Part shown: positions 46,901-55,290 of the stretch, piece after piece | Numbering within the stretch: position 1 is the first letter of the stretch | Layout of the letters: the number at the start of each line of letters is the position of its first letter | Notes under the pieces: model-generated | Databases searched by the model: none | Told to the model about the DNA's origin: nothing | Seen by the model: the letters and a program-made list of their open reading frames with translations, nothing else | Origin: CBDBLK01 sp965243145 | Lineage (GTDB): Bacteria; Bdellovibrionota; Bacteriovoracia; Bacteriovoracales; Bacteriovoracaceae | NCBI GenBank assembly: GCA_965243145.1 | Contig: CBDEUB010000002.1 | Coordinates: 1,488,001 to 1,552,000 of the forward strand | Direction: 5' to 3' | DNA: 64,000 bases | Program-made: the position numbers and the translations under genes

Positions 46901-47154
46901 GGAGTTGTTATCAAGAAGAGATTGAAAAAGAAAGTGAAATGGGCCGTACATTTAAGAAAGCTGGCCAAATTTTGAACACCCTCGACCGCGCTGAATTGGC
47001 CATAAAAAATCAAGACCTCGGTGAATTATTGGGAGATACCCCCTGTATGGCCATACAAGGATACAATGGCGCAGAAGGAGGCAAAGACTCATCGTTTCGA
47101 GAACTCGACGATGCCATTTTGGGCAATGGAGAGCAGAGAAGTATAAGTAGGTAA
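43999..47154 (+). CDS. large exported coiled-coil protein of unknown function
   Basis: 1051 residues with a signal peptide (cleavage likely after PPFIHA) and no other membrane segment, so periplasmic or secreted. After a Pro/Gln-rich region come long helical, Gln/Glu-rich stretches (for example 190-230, 280-360, 590-640 and 690-760) typical of coiled coils. Cysteines are spread through the chain, some in pairs such as NPCAGC and HCKTC in the C-terminal half, which suggests disulfides. I recognise no family. It is the first of five plus-strand genes for exported proteins and is 5 nt from the peptidase lipoprotein. A role with the nearby T2SS, as substrate or assembly partner, is inference. The ribosome site is weak. 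Confidence 0.8.
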   Translation: MEKNFFKTFTTYLVTYHLLAIPPFIHAQEQEKEPLPSSPSRAQQLLMGIPNLVREVGKNIIGNQGKQGKQSTPQKNTGQKAKPPQENPFRPQTSTSKYFPECQVPMAVSPIPPNACAYPPAPGDQAGLQALQQWLGLTGQYESHFRIHAADNQNTRNAPEAMITGGPPSIGASCLNDALKRRQDQLQGSINEINEMIAQMKRADQEAKRQLEEAMNNIQDTAHVLYGNRNEGPNAKGKNFHALFSPGCQELIGTENLASAKSSGLTGLRDQVLSTPQQMANRFTNSENRQGHIEDIRGQLEQLKQEIERYGMEAWEPNYQSILGVGKTNYPGIERAMQREKVKIDREINKVREDLKTVGFELPKADHQFRDRMTAFAQSSKGFFERKFIESCFNRNPSFGQQSILERLRHNSTGNRGTVLINYRNALKEILESNTSMEQKIQDMQSLDASYGAGAVTLRTQSASGSGSFVPPYALFREQINRCRGEMYQDSASSNAAGIESMAVTIDKSDQSIKQALKLERSFASEFYNSLYDEIVNCSGQSVKTSTCNLNQAASVLEPSGENFCVGHATECGTRINACHASTSQIIQEYESKRDAEAARYNTTMQQLERSQKALLDQVKTKVMTLAQEVNKQLAGTQIEWPQDLVIEETQESIVEGLGVKLKGGGQLDILEQVPQKMQLLINSMQQQKAAAIQEMNDYIQKQKKGWGEEARRWAELKQKCQQVFTAYQKGLQDHTTAQNEQLQQAQNFCLKYDSLRQNPCAGCDSVDELFADAMTAVAFINPEALDEINQFKYHCKTCNNEALPYDGNPFSPSSDLNPADRFLDSCEENDDDWAQILDDMKSRALDAIPVQDFNDEDYQAIVESIEDNSKIVELDREIKRTPFGRFVLSNLKRFHDLENSGGVPVNSIQENEISSDYLKERLRESKDILGSSNSNTDKVKNLCQAQKYQHSMRAISECKSADEGKYRSCYQEEIEKESEMGRTFKKAGQILNTLDRAELAIKNQDLGELLGDTPCMAIQGYNGAEGGKDSSFRELDDAILGNGEQRSISR

Positions 47155-47159
47155 AATTT

Positions 47160-49517
47160 ATGGGGAAAATCTTTAGACTTGCTTTACTATTTTTTTCAAT
47201 CTTATCCTGTGTACAAGAAAATTTGTCTGAAGAACGCCGGACACAGGCCGGATCAACTGTGGCCAATATTCCAGTTTCTGTTCCTCCCCATTACGGCCGT
47301 TACCTTATTGACAACCCCATCGCCCTTTCGGGGGAGGACAATTTGAGCGCCAACACCGATTTGGCCCAATTCCTCGAACCTCGCGCTCAATTTATTACCA
47401 GAAATCCTTTTTTGATTGAATCTTGCAAACAAGGCCAGGCCAACATCGACGACTGTTTTGAAGTAAGAGAAAAAGAAAACGCAGCTTATTTAACCGAAGA
47501 AGAAAACCGCTGGGCATTCCCTACTAACACTTCTTCTTTCAGGCAAGTTCAAACATTCGGCAATATACGCGACATTATTGAGAGATTTATCAAGTGGTTA
47601 AAGTTTAGTTTTGATAGTGGCCAATCTAGTTCATACTCTTCAGCACATCCGAGGTCACTTTTTTCACCCACTTTGCTGCCTTTTTGGTTTCGCCAAAACC
47701 CGGATCAACCTGAACTCAGTAAACTTAAAGGTTATTCTGATTGTGAAGTTGCAGACAACGCTTTTTATTCTCCGGCCAAAAATGAGGTCTGTTTGGGGAA
47801 ATTGAGTGTCGTAGATGAAGTTTACCTCTCCCTAGACCCCAGTATCACCTGGCACGAAGTAGGACACGGGTTTAGTCAAATTCTCCTCAATACGCGCAAC
47901 TTGGCCTCCGGGCAAAACTTTTTAGAAGACAGCAATCTAGGGTATCTCTTCTATGACGAAGCAGGATCAATTGGTGAAGGAATTTCCGATTATTGGAGCT
48001 TCGTGATGAATCAACGCACACATTTTGGGGAATGGGCCTTGGGCCGTTTTATCAATGCCTCCCGCCCACTCAGAGAAAATGATCATTTACACGCTGCCGG
48101 TATTTCGGAGGAATTTGCCGAGCGCTTGGCCTACCCAACTTACCTCAACTATGACCCCAATGAGCCTGAAGTCCGATACGAAGATGTACACTACGCTGGA
48201 CAAATTATTTCCCACTTCTTAACTGCTTTGACTTTTGATATTCACGAGCATTGCCAATATTCCCTGGAAGAGGCCACTCGCTACATTGTTCATTTAATTA
48301 TGGAGAGCTTTGCAGAAATGGGAGATCAAACAGCGCAGGGATTTGACGGTGCTATAGAAGAGAGGGTCAATCTCAATTCCGAGGCGGCCACGGAATGGAT
48401 TCGCATGGTTCATCCCATTAACTTTAGGCGTTTTGCGCAAGTTTTTGGCAAATTTCACATTTTAAATTTGGGACAAAACAGGCAATGCCTTGAGAATAAC
48501 TACCCTCAAGATCGCTATGAACGCTTAGTCGATAGTTATGGCCTGCTACTCTACCGCACTTACAATACAAATGGCAATGGAATTATGTCAGGTAACGATG
48601 CCGGGAATATTTCCGTTCCTGAAGAACACAGGGTGAAAACTATTCTCATTGATAAAGAACACATTGAATTGGATCAAAGGGAGGGAAAACCAGAGGCCTT
48701 CATTATTGATGGCCAAGCGGACATTGCCCAGGCCATGGAGGCCCTAAAGGAAAATGGCCAAATTGCAGAAATTTCGACTCAAATAGACGAAGATTTTGGC
48801 CATAATAATGGCAATGCCCGTATTTCTCCTGGAGAAGTGGCCGGGCTGATCCTCAATATTTATAACAAATCCAACTCAACAGTGGCAGGACTGCAAATTT
48901 TGGCGAACGATTGGGATCACGCTAAAGATGGACTTCCCTGCAACAATTTTGAAGATGCGTGGCCTACCGAGGGACAAGGGGCCGCAGACCTCTCTCAGGG
49001 TGAAGGGCAACAAGGAGGCTGTGATTATATTACCCGCACCAACTCGACAAATCCAAATCTTGAACCCGACGAGACTTTGGCGCCTGTCTGTTTTGTTGAA
49101 ATAGGTGATGATTCGGCCACTCAGTGGAGTTCCCAGGAGCAACTTAGGGAAAACATTGGACTAGGGCCTCATCAATGCCTCTCGGGTGGCCAAAACACCA
49201 GCGATTGTTTTATCCGGTTTATCAAAGGTACTGAACAGGCCTTCTATTCCCAATTAGGCCCTAAATCGACCTGGGTAGAAACTTTAGGACAAGACGACGG
49301 AGTACCTACTTTTAATGCAAATAATGTCCTCTTTTTAGAGGCCAATTCTTGGATTCCCCCCGGAACAGTTTTTAACTGCCGTTTTAGAGTGCGTTTTAGC
49401 AATTGTGACGACTGTTGGCACGACTCGCTCAACGACAATGACGACTACAAGGATTTTGAATATTCAGGAAATCGTCCTTTTAAAATTGTCAACTTTCAAT
49501 TTACAGTCGTTGATTAA
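47160..49517 (+). CDS. lipoprotein metallopeptidase, M36/M4-like (HEVGH)
   Basis: 785 residues. A lipoprotein signal (MGKIFRLALLFFSILSC) predicts anchoring at residue 17. The zinc site is HEVGHG (His232, Glu233, His236) with a third ligand about 37 residues later in GEGISDYW (Glu273). This Glu-zincin layout and the GEGxSDY motif match fungalysin (M36) and thermolysin-like peptidases. The C-terminal third has a beta-sandwich module (FGHNNGNARISPGEVAGLIL) common in secreted proteases of this lineage, and several cysteines, including CDDC. No N-terminal FTP propeptide is apparent; a separate FTP/PepSY-like gene lies 3 nt downstream. Likely a surface or secreted protease. Substrate unknown. Confidence 0.8.
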   Translation: MGKIFRLALLFFSILSCVQENLSEERRTQAGSTVANIPVSVPPHYGRYLIDNPIALSGEDNLSANTDLAQFLEPRAQFITRNPFLIESCKQGQANIDDCFEVREKENAAYLTEEENRWAFPTNTSSFRQVQTFGNIRDIIERFIKWLKFSFDSGQSSSYSSAHPRSLFSPTLLPFWFRQNPDQPELSKLKGYSDCEVADNAFYSPAKNEVCLGKLSVVDEVYLSLDPSITWHEVGHGFSQILLNTRNLASGQNFLEDSNLGYLFYDEAGSIGEGISDYWSFVMNQRTHFGEWALGRFINASRPLRENDHLHAAGISEEFAERLAYPTYLNYDPNEPEVRYEDVHYAGQIISHFLTALTFDIHEHCQYSLEEATRYIVHLIMESFAEMGDQTAQGFDGAIEERVNLNSEAATEWIRMVHPINFRRFAQVFGKFHILNLGQNRQCLENNYPQDRYERLVDSYGLLLYRTYNTNGNGIMSGNDAGNISVPEEHRVKTILIDKEHIELDQREGKPEAFIIDGQADIAQAMEALKENGQIAEISTQIDEDFGHNNGNARISPGEVAGLILNIYNKSNSTVAGLQILANDWDHAKDGLPCNNFEDAWPTEGQGAADLSQGEGQQGGCDYITRTNSTNPNLEPDETLAPVCFVEIGDDSATQWSSQEQLRENIGLGPHQCLSGGQNTSDCFIRFIKGTEQAFYSQLGPKSTWVETLGQDDGVPTFNANNVLFLEANSWIPPGTVFNCRFRVRFSNCDDCWHDSLNDNDDYKDFEYSGNRPFKIVNFQFTVVD

Positions 49518-49520
49518 AAA

Positions 49521-50108
49521 ATGTGGCGTAAGAAATATTGGCCCTTCATTTTCCTTTTTATCTTGGCCATATTTTATGCGATAAAAGATGGCCACAATAT
49601 TGAATCGAATCAATTTAGATCAAGAAAAATGAATGCCTTTAAAAAAAATGGCCAAATCAGCGGCAAAACAAAAAATAATACCCTACAAAAGCGCAAAGAA
49701 AAAAAACACTTTTCCAAGGCCAAAATTCCCAGGCGTTATGGAAGAATTTTAGTAGGCAATGAAGCGGGCCAGTTTGAAAATACTGATGCAAAACTTGTCA
49801 TGATCAACTTTCCTCATCTTCATTGGAAACGACTAACGAGAAAAAATCTTCTGCGTCATAGAATCCCTGATGCGCAAATTCATATTAAAGTTTTAGGAAG
49901 TTATATAAAAATTAAAAACGGAAAGGGGCAATTTGTTGAAAAAATCTTGGTCACCAATTTCAAAAAAGGCAAAGAAAGATCTTCTTTCAATGCCATCGTC
50001 GACTCCCAAACGGGGAATATTTTGAGCACCTATAACCGTACTATCCACGAACACTTTTCTTCGTCCCCTAAATTTCAATGGACAGTCCACCCTTTACAGA
50101 ATCATTAG
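49521..50108 (+). CDS. membrane-anchored FTP/PepSY-like protein
   Basis: 195 residues with one N-terminal transmembrane segment (about 6-22), a basic linker rich in Lys/Asn/Gln and a C-terminal alpha/beta domain. The end of that domain, FNAIVDSQTGNILSTYNR, matches the pattern VDAxTGxILxxxN of FTP and PepSY domains, which serve as inhibitory propeptides and folding helpers of M4 and M36 peptidases. Because it starts 3 nt after a peptidase gene of that class that seems to lack its own propeptide, I infer a detached propeptide or inhibitor. The match is short, so an unrelated function remains possible. Confidence 0.6.
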   Translation: MWRKKYWPFIFLFILAIFYAIKDGHNIESNQFRSRKMNAFKKNGQISGKTKNNTLQKRKEKKHFSKAKIPRRYGRILVGNEAGQFENTDAKLVMINFPHLHWKRLTRKNLLRHRIPDAQIHIKVLGSYIKIKNGKGQFVEKILVTNFKKGKERSSFNAIVDSQTGNILSTYNRTIHEHFSSSPKFQWTVHPLQNH

Positions 50109-50130
50109 AAAAACCGTACTATTTTAACAC

Positions 50131-50571
50131 ATGAAAAATATTTTCATTGGGCCTATGGCCTCTATTATGTCTTTTAACATGGCCTTTGCACTCGACAAGT
50201 CCCACTTTTACAATTTGGGAGGTGATTTGCCTCCTCTGGAGTACGCAGTTTTGGCAGAAGTGCTTGAAGATAAGGTTGATAGTATAAAAAATGTCAAAGT
50301 CACAAATATCCGACGCGTTTGGTTCGACTACGGCATTTTTCCAATCTTTCTCTTTAAAAGCAAATGGAGAAAACTAAAATTTCAGGCCAATCTGATTGAA
50401 CTCGATGAGGCCGGATTGCAAAAGTTTGAATGTGATATTAAAATCATAAAAGCTTTTGAAGTTATCTTTATCGATAAGTGCGAAAGTTCTCATTTTATCT
50501 TGGAGTTGAAAACAAACCTCACCTTTGAGAAACTTAAATTAACCAGACCTTTCTCTTGGTACATCAATTAA
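50131..50571 (+). CDS. small exported protein, cysteine-pair family (paralogue 1)
   Basis: 146 residues with a signal peptide (cleavage likely after MAFA). The mature part is beta-rich and has exactly two cysteines, in FECDIKIIKAFEVIFIDKC, likely one disulfide. The same spacing (FVCDIRF ... VFINNC) occurs in the next gene, and both start with a short segment around LPPLEYAVL / PLEFSYL, so the two are probably paralogues. No known family recognised. It is part of the exported-protein gene run. Confidence 0.65.
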   Translation: MKNIFIGPMASIMSFNMAFALDKSHFYNLGGDLPPLEYAVLAEVLEDKVDSIKNVKVTNIRRVWFDYGIFPIFLFKSKWRKLKFQANLIELDEAGLQKFECDIKIIKAFEVIFIDKCESSHFILELKTNLTFEKLKLTRPFSWYIN

Positions 50572-50586
50572 AGGAGTCACAAAAAA

Positions 50587-51006
50587 ATGAAGCATGCCAT
50601 TTTAAAATCCATTCTTTTCTCAGGATTGGTGTTTACATTTGCCAATACATTCGCTAGGCCCAGTATGGAATACTCTCCCAACCCCCTAGAATTTTCTTAC
50701 TTGGGTTACGAAAAACTTGGCGATGCTATCGACTTCAGAAGCGCCAGGCTGAATGATGTGGAAGTTTTGGAGGTAGATTGTGTTCAGGCCTACTATTATT
50801 GCACTCGTAGAGAAATTCGCTTTTCGGCCTATGTGTCCGGTAATATGAACCCCGATCGCGAAGAATTTGTTTGCGATATTAGATTTCGTATGGGACAAGG
50901 CATGGTTTTTATCAATAATTGCCGAAATTCCGACGATATTTTAAATTTTAGTGCCATTATACCTTTTGAAGAACTGGATCTTGATACCCACTATGGCCAA
51001 TTTTAG
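50587..51006 (+). CDS. small exported protein, cysteine-pair family (paralogue 2)
   Basis: 139 residues with a signal peptide (cleavage likely after NTFA). The mature part contains the CDIRF ... FINNC pair shared with the previous gene plus a second pair, CVQAYYYC. Beta-rich and acidic. An AAGGAG site overlaps the end of the previous gene and precedes ATG 50587. Its stop is 3 nt from the convergent pepA stop. Function unknown. Confidence 0.65.
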   Translation: MKHAILKSILFSGLVFTFANTFARPSMEYSPNPLEFSYLGYEKLGDAIDFRSARLNDVEVLEVDCVQAYYYCTRREIRFSAYVSGNMNPDREEFVCDIRFRMGQGMVFINNCRNSDDILNFSAIIPFEELDLDTHYGQF

Positions 51007-51009
51007 GGC

Positions 51010-52533
51010 CTAAGCACTACTCGCCCGCAAGAACTCAACCAGAGTTCTGACCATGAGGCCCGACCCACCATGGGATGGACAATAAGGGAGGTGCTTTTGC
51101 GAATCGCCTATTCCGGCGATGTCCAAATGTGCCCAGGCAACATCTTCGGCCACAAACTCCTTTAAAAAGGCCGCAGCTTTGGCGGTTCCGGCAAAGCGGG
51201 AACCACCGATATTTTTAAGGTCGGCAATTGGAGACTTCATATCTTCACTCCACTCGGGAATGATGGGGAGTTCCCACAAATACTCATTGACTTCTTTAGC
51301 TGCGCATTGGAGTTGTTGTACCAAAGAAGTATTGTTACTCATCAATCCGCAAACTTCTTGGCCCAAGGCCATGAGGCAAGCACCAGTCAAAGTGGCACAG
51401 TCGATGATGGCATCGGGCCTATGTGAGCAAGCGTAATCCAGACAATCACCTAAGACTAAGCGGCCTTCGGCATCGGTGTTGAGGATTTCCACGGTTTTGC
51501 CATTACGGGCAGTGACGATAGAGTCGGGGACGGTAGCATTGTGATCGATAGCATTGTCGGTAACGCCTAAATAACAAGAAATTTTGAGTGGGAGTCGAAG
51601 TTGGGCCGCGGCCTTAAAGGCGGTATAAACTGTCGCCGACCCGGCCATATCAAATTTCATGTTGATTATTGAAGCGGCCGGTTTGAGTGAAATTCCTCCA
51701 GTATCAAAGGTAATACCCTTGCCTACGAGAGCAATGTGTTTGAACGATTTTGCCCTTTTTGCCTTGGCCACAGGAGTATAAGTCAGGTGAATGAGTTGCG
51801 GAGGATGGGCCGAACCAGCATTGACCGAGAGGAACATGCCCATTTTTTCCCGTTTGAGTTCCTTATGGCCCAAAATTTTGAGGTGCACTCCTGGAATTTT
51901 CTCAACATCTTTGCGGATAATTTTGCTGTAGTTTTCGGGATGGAGATGGTTGGGCGGTTCATTGACCAGAGAACGGCACAAATTGACCGATTCGGCCACT
52001 ATCTTGGCGTTCTCTAGCGCCTGTTCGACTTGGGAAATAGTCTTCAATTTTATTTGGCCATCCAGGAAAATGCGGGAAAGTTTGGCCTCCTGGGAGCGTT
52101 GGGACTTGTATTTGTCAAATGCATAACTGGCCATGATCAAGGCCTCGCTTACAATCTGCACAGTACGGGGCCAATCACTCTGAATCAAAAAACTGTCGAG
52201 ATCAAAGGAAAGAGTTTTGACCAGTTTGTGTGACAATTTGGAAATGTTGGCCACAAAACGCCGTAGCACCTCTGAATCATAATCCTTGCGCTCTCCAAGG
52301 CCATAGAGGAGAAAGCGAACACCATCGGCATCAAAGAAAAAACTGCTGCCCTTGGAACCGTTAAATTGTGTTCTGGAATCGAGGGCCTGAAAGGCCTTAT
52401 AACAAGGCCCTCGCTGATGGGAAAACTCGGGCGTCGCTGGCCTTTTTGGGTGGGTTTTACAAAAGACGCCGACCACCACCAAATCACGAGAACTATAGGC
52501 CTTAACTCCCGATTTAAAAGATATTTGCATCAA
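51010..52533 (-). CDS. pepA: leucyl aminopeptidase (M17)
   Basis: 507 residues, the usual length of PepA. The C-terminal catalytic domain has the metal and active-site motifs VGKGITFDTGGISLKP (Lys and Asp ligands), FDMAGSATVY, TVEILNTDAEGRLVLGD (the M17 signature with Asp, Glu and Arg) and IIDCATLTGAC. It removes N-terminal residues from peptides in the cytoplasm, forming a hexamer. ATG 52533 follows GGGAGG (about 9 nt upstream). Single gene, convergent with the exported-protein run and divergent from lptF. Confidence 0.96.
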   Translation of the reverse strand: MMQISFKSGVKAYSSRDLVVVGVFCKTHPKRPATPEFSHQRGPCYKAFQALDSRTQFNGSKGSSFFFDADGVRFLLYGLGERKDYDSEVLRRFVANISKLSHKLVKTLSFDLDSFLIQSDWPRTVQIVSEALIMASYAFDKYKSQRSQEAKLSRIFLDGQIKLKTISQVEQALENAKIVAESVNLCRSLVNEPPNHLHPENYSKIIRKDVEKIPGVHLKILGHKELKREKMGMFLSVNAGSAHPPQLIHLTYTPVAKAKRAKSFKHIALVGKGITFDTGGISLKPAASIINMKFDMAGSATVYTAFKAAAQLRLPLKISCYLGVTDNAIDHNATVPDSIVTARNGKTVEILNTDAEGRLVLGDCLDYACSHRPDAIIDCATLTGACLMALGQEVCGLMSNNTSLVQQLQCAAKEVNEYLWELPIIPEWSEDMKSPIADLKNIGGSRFAGTAKAAAFLKEFVAEDVAWAHLDIAGIGDSQKHLPYCPSHGGSGLMVRTLVEFLRASSA

Positions 52534-52660
52534 TCCTCCCTTCCCGGCCTTTGTTTCGCTGGGACTTTTGGTATGCTAGTTTCGAGTTTTTGACTTTGAG
52601 CTTAGGCCAAAACAGCGTTTCTCAAAGTGACGCGACGAACTTAACAGGAGGGCCAATACC

Positions 52661-53833
52661 ATGTTCAAAATGGCCCAAAGATACCTTGCCGCCCACTTCA
52701 TCCACTCGTTTGTTGCATGTACACTCTTCTTTATAATTTTTTTATTAATAGTTCAATCTTTTCGTTTGATTCGAGTTGTGGCCAACAAAGACATTGAACT
52801 TGGGATGGTGATGAGTTTGATAGGCAATATGGCCATTTCTTCCCTCCTCATTGTCATTCCTCTGGCGGCCTTCTTCGCCACAGTCCGCACAATGAGTAAA
52901 TTTTCGGAAAATTCCGAAATTACGGCCATGCGTTCGTTTGGCCTTAAAAAGAGTGAATTATTGATGCCTTTTTTGGCCTTGGGAATCTTGATTTCCCTGC
53001 TCTCTTCAATGCTGAGCGGCACTCTGGTTCCCCAGGCCAAGAAAATTTCGCGCAATATCATTGCCCAAATCAGTTCTAAAGCGTGGTTGAGCAGTATTGG
53101 GCCAGGGCAGTTTTTTACCGAAATTCCCGGCATCACACTCTTTAGCGAAGAGATGACCGAAGAAGGACACCTGCAAGATGTCTTTATTAGGATTTCCAAA
53201 GAACGGGAGGAACAAATCATTCTCGCCAAAGCAGGTTCTCTCATTAAGTTCCCAAAAAATTTAGAAACCCCGGTGATGAGAATGTCCCTTCGAGAAGGAC
53301 ACATTATAAAAATGTTGGGCGAGGAAGAAATTGAGAAAATTATCTTTGACAGATACGAATTTCCCATCCTCCTGGAAGGAGGGAGCAGCAGTATTATTAC
53401 TAAAGACAGTATGAAAAGCAACCGCGAACTCGGCCAATTCATTGAAGATAGCAAACGAGAATTAAAAAAATACGCCGACAAAGAGAAATATCAGCAAATG
53501 CTGTCAAGAGAGGAACAACAAAGGAGACCCGAACTCCTGCGACAATTGCCAAGGGCCCAATTGGAATTTTGGAGTCGCTGGAATGTGCCTTTGGCAGTGT
53601 TGGCCTTTATTTTTTTGGGATTTAGTTTGGGTATTAAAAAGGGAAGAAGGAAAAGCAAATATACGGAATCATTGGGATTTATGGCAATTTTAGGCCACTA
53701 CACACTTCTTTTTGGCGGAACTGTTTTGGCCAGAGATGGAAAGATGCCGCCGGTTTTATCTATCTTTGTTCCCACCTTGGCAATAGCATTTTTAGGCGTT
53801 CCTCTGTTTAAAAAAATTGATTGGTTTCGCTAA
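52661..53833 (+). CDS. lptF: LptF/LptG family LPS export permease
   Basis: A 390-residue YjgP/YjgQ family protein: hydrophobic segments at about 15-40, 60-80 and 105-125, a periplasmic beta-jellyroll region (QFFTEIPGITLFSEEMTEEGHLQDVFI), then three more segments at the end (WNVPLAVLAFIFLGFSLG onward). LptFG with LptB carries lipopolysaccharide from the inner membrane to LptC/A. Only one of the pair is here; which of F or G it is cannot be settled by eye, though the EITAMRSFGLKK motif suits either. ATG at 52661 follows AGGAGG. Confidence 0.88.
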   Translation: MFKMAQRYLAAHFIHSFVACTLFFIIFLLIVQSFRLIRVVANKDIELGMVMSLIGNMAISSLLIVIPLAAFFATVRTMSKFSENSEITAMRSFGLKKSELLMPFLALGILISLLSSMLSGTLVPQAKKISRNIIAQISSKAWLSSIGPGQFFTEIPGITLFSEEMTEEGHLQDVFIRISKEREEQIILAKAGSLIKFPKNLETPVMRMSLREGHIIKMLGEEEIEKIIFDRYEFPILLEGGSSSIITKDSMKSNRELGQFIEDSKRELKKYADKEKYQQMLSREEQQRRPELLRQLPRAQLEFWSRWNVPLAVLAFIFLGFSLGIKKGRRKSKYTESLGFMAILGHYTLLFGGTVLARDGKMPPVLSIFVPTLAIAFLGVPLFKKIDWFR

Positions 53834-53841
53834 AAAGAAAA

Positions 53842-54039
53842 GTAACTGCTCACACTTCAGGCCATCTTGCCTCCGCATCCTGCTTCGGCACTGCCCATCG
53901 GGGCAGTCGTCGCTCGTCGCCTTCCTGGCGACTCCGTGTGAGTCAGCTTCACCATCGCTCCTTGCGATGTGCAGGGAGCACACCTCAGTCGCTCTGTCTT
54001 AGCTATCTCCCCAATCTGACCTAAATTGCGAGCAGTTAC
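53842..54039 (-). repeat. ~198-bp GC-rich intergenic repeat with terminal inverted repeats (copy B)
   Basis: Inverted copy of the element at 19147-19342, about 90% identical by eye with a 2-nt length difference. Its ends are GTAACTGCTCACA and, inverted, GTAACTGCTCGCA (12 of 13). It lies 8 nt after the lptF stop and between the convergent genes lptF and rodZ, matching the location type of copy A. Confidence 0.8.
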
Positions 54040-54064
54040 CCTGCTTTTATCGTAGTTTTTCTTT

Positions 54065-54081
54065 GAAGTATGAGTAGTTAC
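54065..54081. repeat. degenerate solo terminal-repeat half
   Basis: GAAGTATGAGTAGTTAC differs at two positions from the 17-bp end of the ~197-bp repeat family. It overlaps the first base of the rodZ-like stop codon region, 25 nt beyond copy B, the same arrangement as the half at 12165-12181. Confidence 0.45.
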
Positions 54082-55262
54082 TAGAAAGAAAGTTTGATGT
54101 CATTTTTCTCAATATAACTTTCTGAGGTTTGAGGCACTCCATCTTCTCCATAAATGAAGAGAGGCATGACATAAGCACTCCGGTTTTCCTGTGGAAAAAC
54201 CAAATTCTTGACCCCCGACCTGGAACTAATGGCAAGCGGCCTATTGTTGAGAAAAATTTTAACAGCATCAAGATTTCCAAGGAAAACACGCACTTCACTA
54301 CCCTGGAGGAAAAGGCCTTTCCCTCTTTTAAGAGTAAATTGCCGGATGGGTTTGCCATCTATTTTATAAGTTAGCCAAGTATCGCCCGTGACAGTGGCGA
54401 TATAAACATTTTGTTTTCCTTGAAGAACCGCGTTTTTAAATCGAGTGGGGATCGTCTCACTCGTCTGCTCTGGTGTTACCTTGCTGTCATACTCGTAAAG
54501 TTTGCGCACGAAAGGAAAAAATTTTAGTTTGTCTTCTTCTGTTTCATCTTGGGAAGGTTTTTCTTTCATCTCGCTTTCTTGAACTTGATCCGGTTCTTTG
54601 AGAGACACAGCACTCGATCTTTGAATTTTGGCATTTGCAAGGGCCGTTTCACTTTGCTCTGAAGATTGCAAGATCGGCCGGAGTGGAGATTGAGCACTGA
54701 GCGTTTGAGGTTTGACTACAACATCTTTTTGCGCAGATGGGGCATTAGTATGCGATACTTTCTCTCCCATTGAGGTTCGGAGAAAATAATCCCCTCCAAA
54801 TCTAAAAATAAAGAAAATGCCAATAGTTGTAACTGCTAAAACAATCATGGCCAAAACCATGTAGCGTTGCAAATAAATGCCTTTGATTTCAACGGCCGTC
54901 TCGGCAGTGACTTGCACAGAAGTAGGCCTTGGCCCCAGGCGACGGTAGGTTTTTTCCAGCAACGCCAAAGACTGCTTTTCGTCGATACCGAGGATTCTGG
55001 AATAGCTTTTGACATAACCAATGACATAGGCCCTATCGGGAAGCTGATGCAGTTGATCTTTTTCGAGGAATTCCAAATTGGTGGCACCTATTCTCGTTTT
55101 TAAAGAAACATTTTTCAAAGATAACTTGCTGTTTTCCCTACGAGAGCGCAGGAGCTTCCCTATGGATAAAGTTTCCTTTGAGTGGGCCTCAATTTCCGCA
55201 TTAACGCCTTTATCGGCATCATCAAAGGGGAATTTTTTTCTTCTTTCAGTCGTGGGTTGCAT
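54081..55262 (-). CDS. rodZ: RodZ-like helix-turn-helix membrane protein
   Basis: About 393 residues from ATG 55262. An N-terminal HTH_25/Xre domain (SIGKLLRSRRENSKLSLKNV ... LPDRAYVIGYVKSYSRILGID) is followed by one transmembrane segment (about 137-158), a Ser/Gln/Pro-rich linker and a C-terminal DUF4115 beta domain (DTWLTYKIDGKPIRQFTLKRG, VRVFLGNLDAVKIFLNNRPL). RodZ links MreB to the cell-wall machinery and sets rod shape. The pilF/pilW gene directly upstream matches the pilF-rodZ synteny of many proteobacteria. The frame is open further upstream to 55355 but overlaps pilF; MQPTTERRK is the more likely start. Confidence 0.88.
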   Translation of the reverse strand: MQPTTERRKKFPFDDADKGVNAEIEAHSKETLSIGKLLRSRRENSKLSLKNVSLKTRIGATNLEFLEKDQLHQLPDRAYVIGYVKSYSRILGIDEKQSLALLEKTYRRLGPRPTSVQVTAETAVEIKGIYLQRYMVLAMIVLAVTTIGIFFIFRFGGDYFLRTSMGEKVSHTNAPSAQKDVVVKPQTLSAQSPLRPILQSSEQSETALANAKIQRSSAVSLKEPDQVQESEMKEKPSQDETEEDKLKFFPFVRKLYEYDSKVTPEQTSETIPTRFKNAVLQGKQNVYIATVTGDTWLTYKIDGKPIRQFTLKRGKGLFLQGSEVRVFLGNLDAVKIFLNNRPLAISSRSGVKNLVFPQENRSAYVMPLFIYGEDGVPQTSESYIEKNDIKLSF

Positions 55263-55290
55263 GGTTTGTGCTTTCCCTGTTTGACCTCTC

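Noticed and set aside
53817..54024. Short open frames inside repeat copy B
   Set aside because: They arise from the GC-rich repeat; copy A does not keep an equivalent frame, so no coding function is supported.
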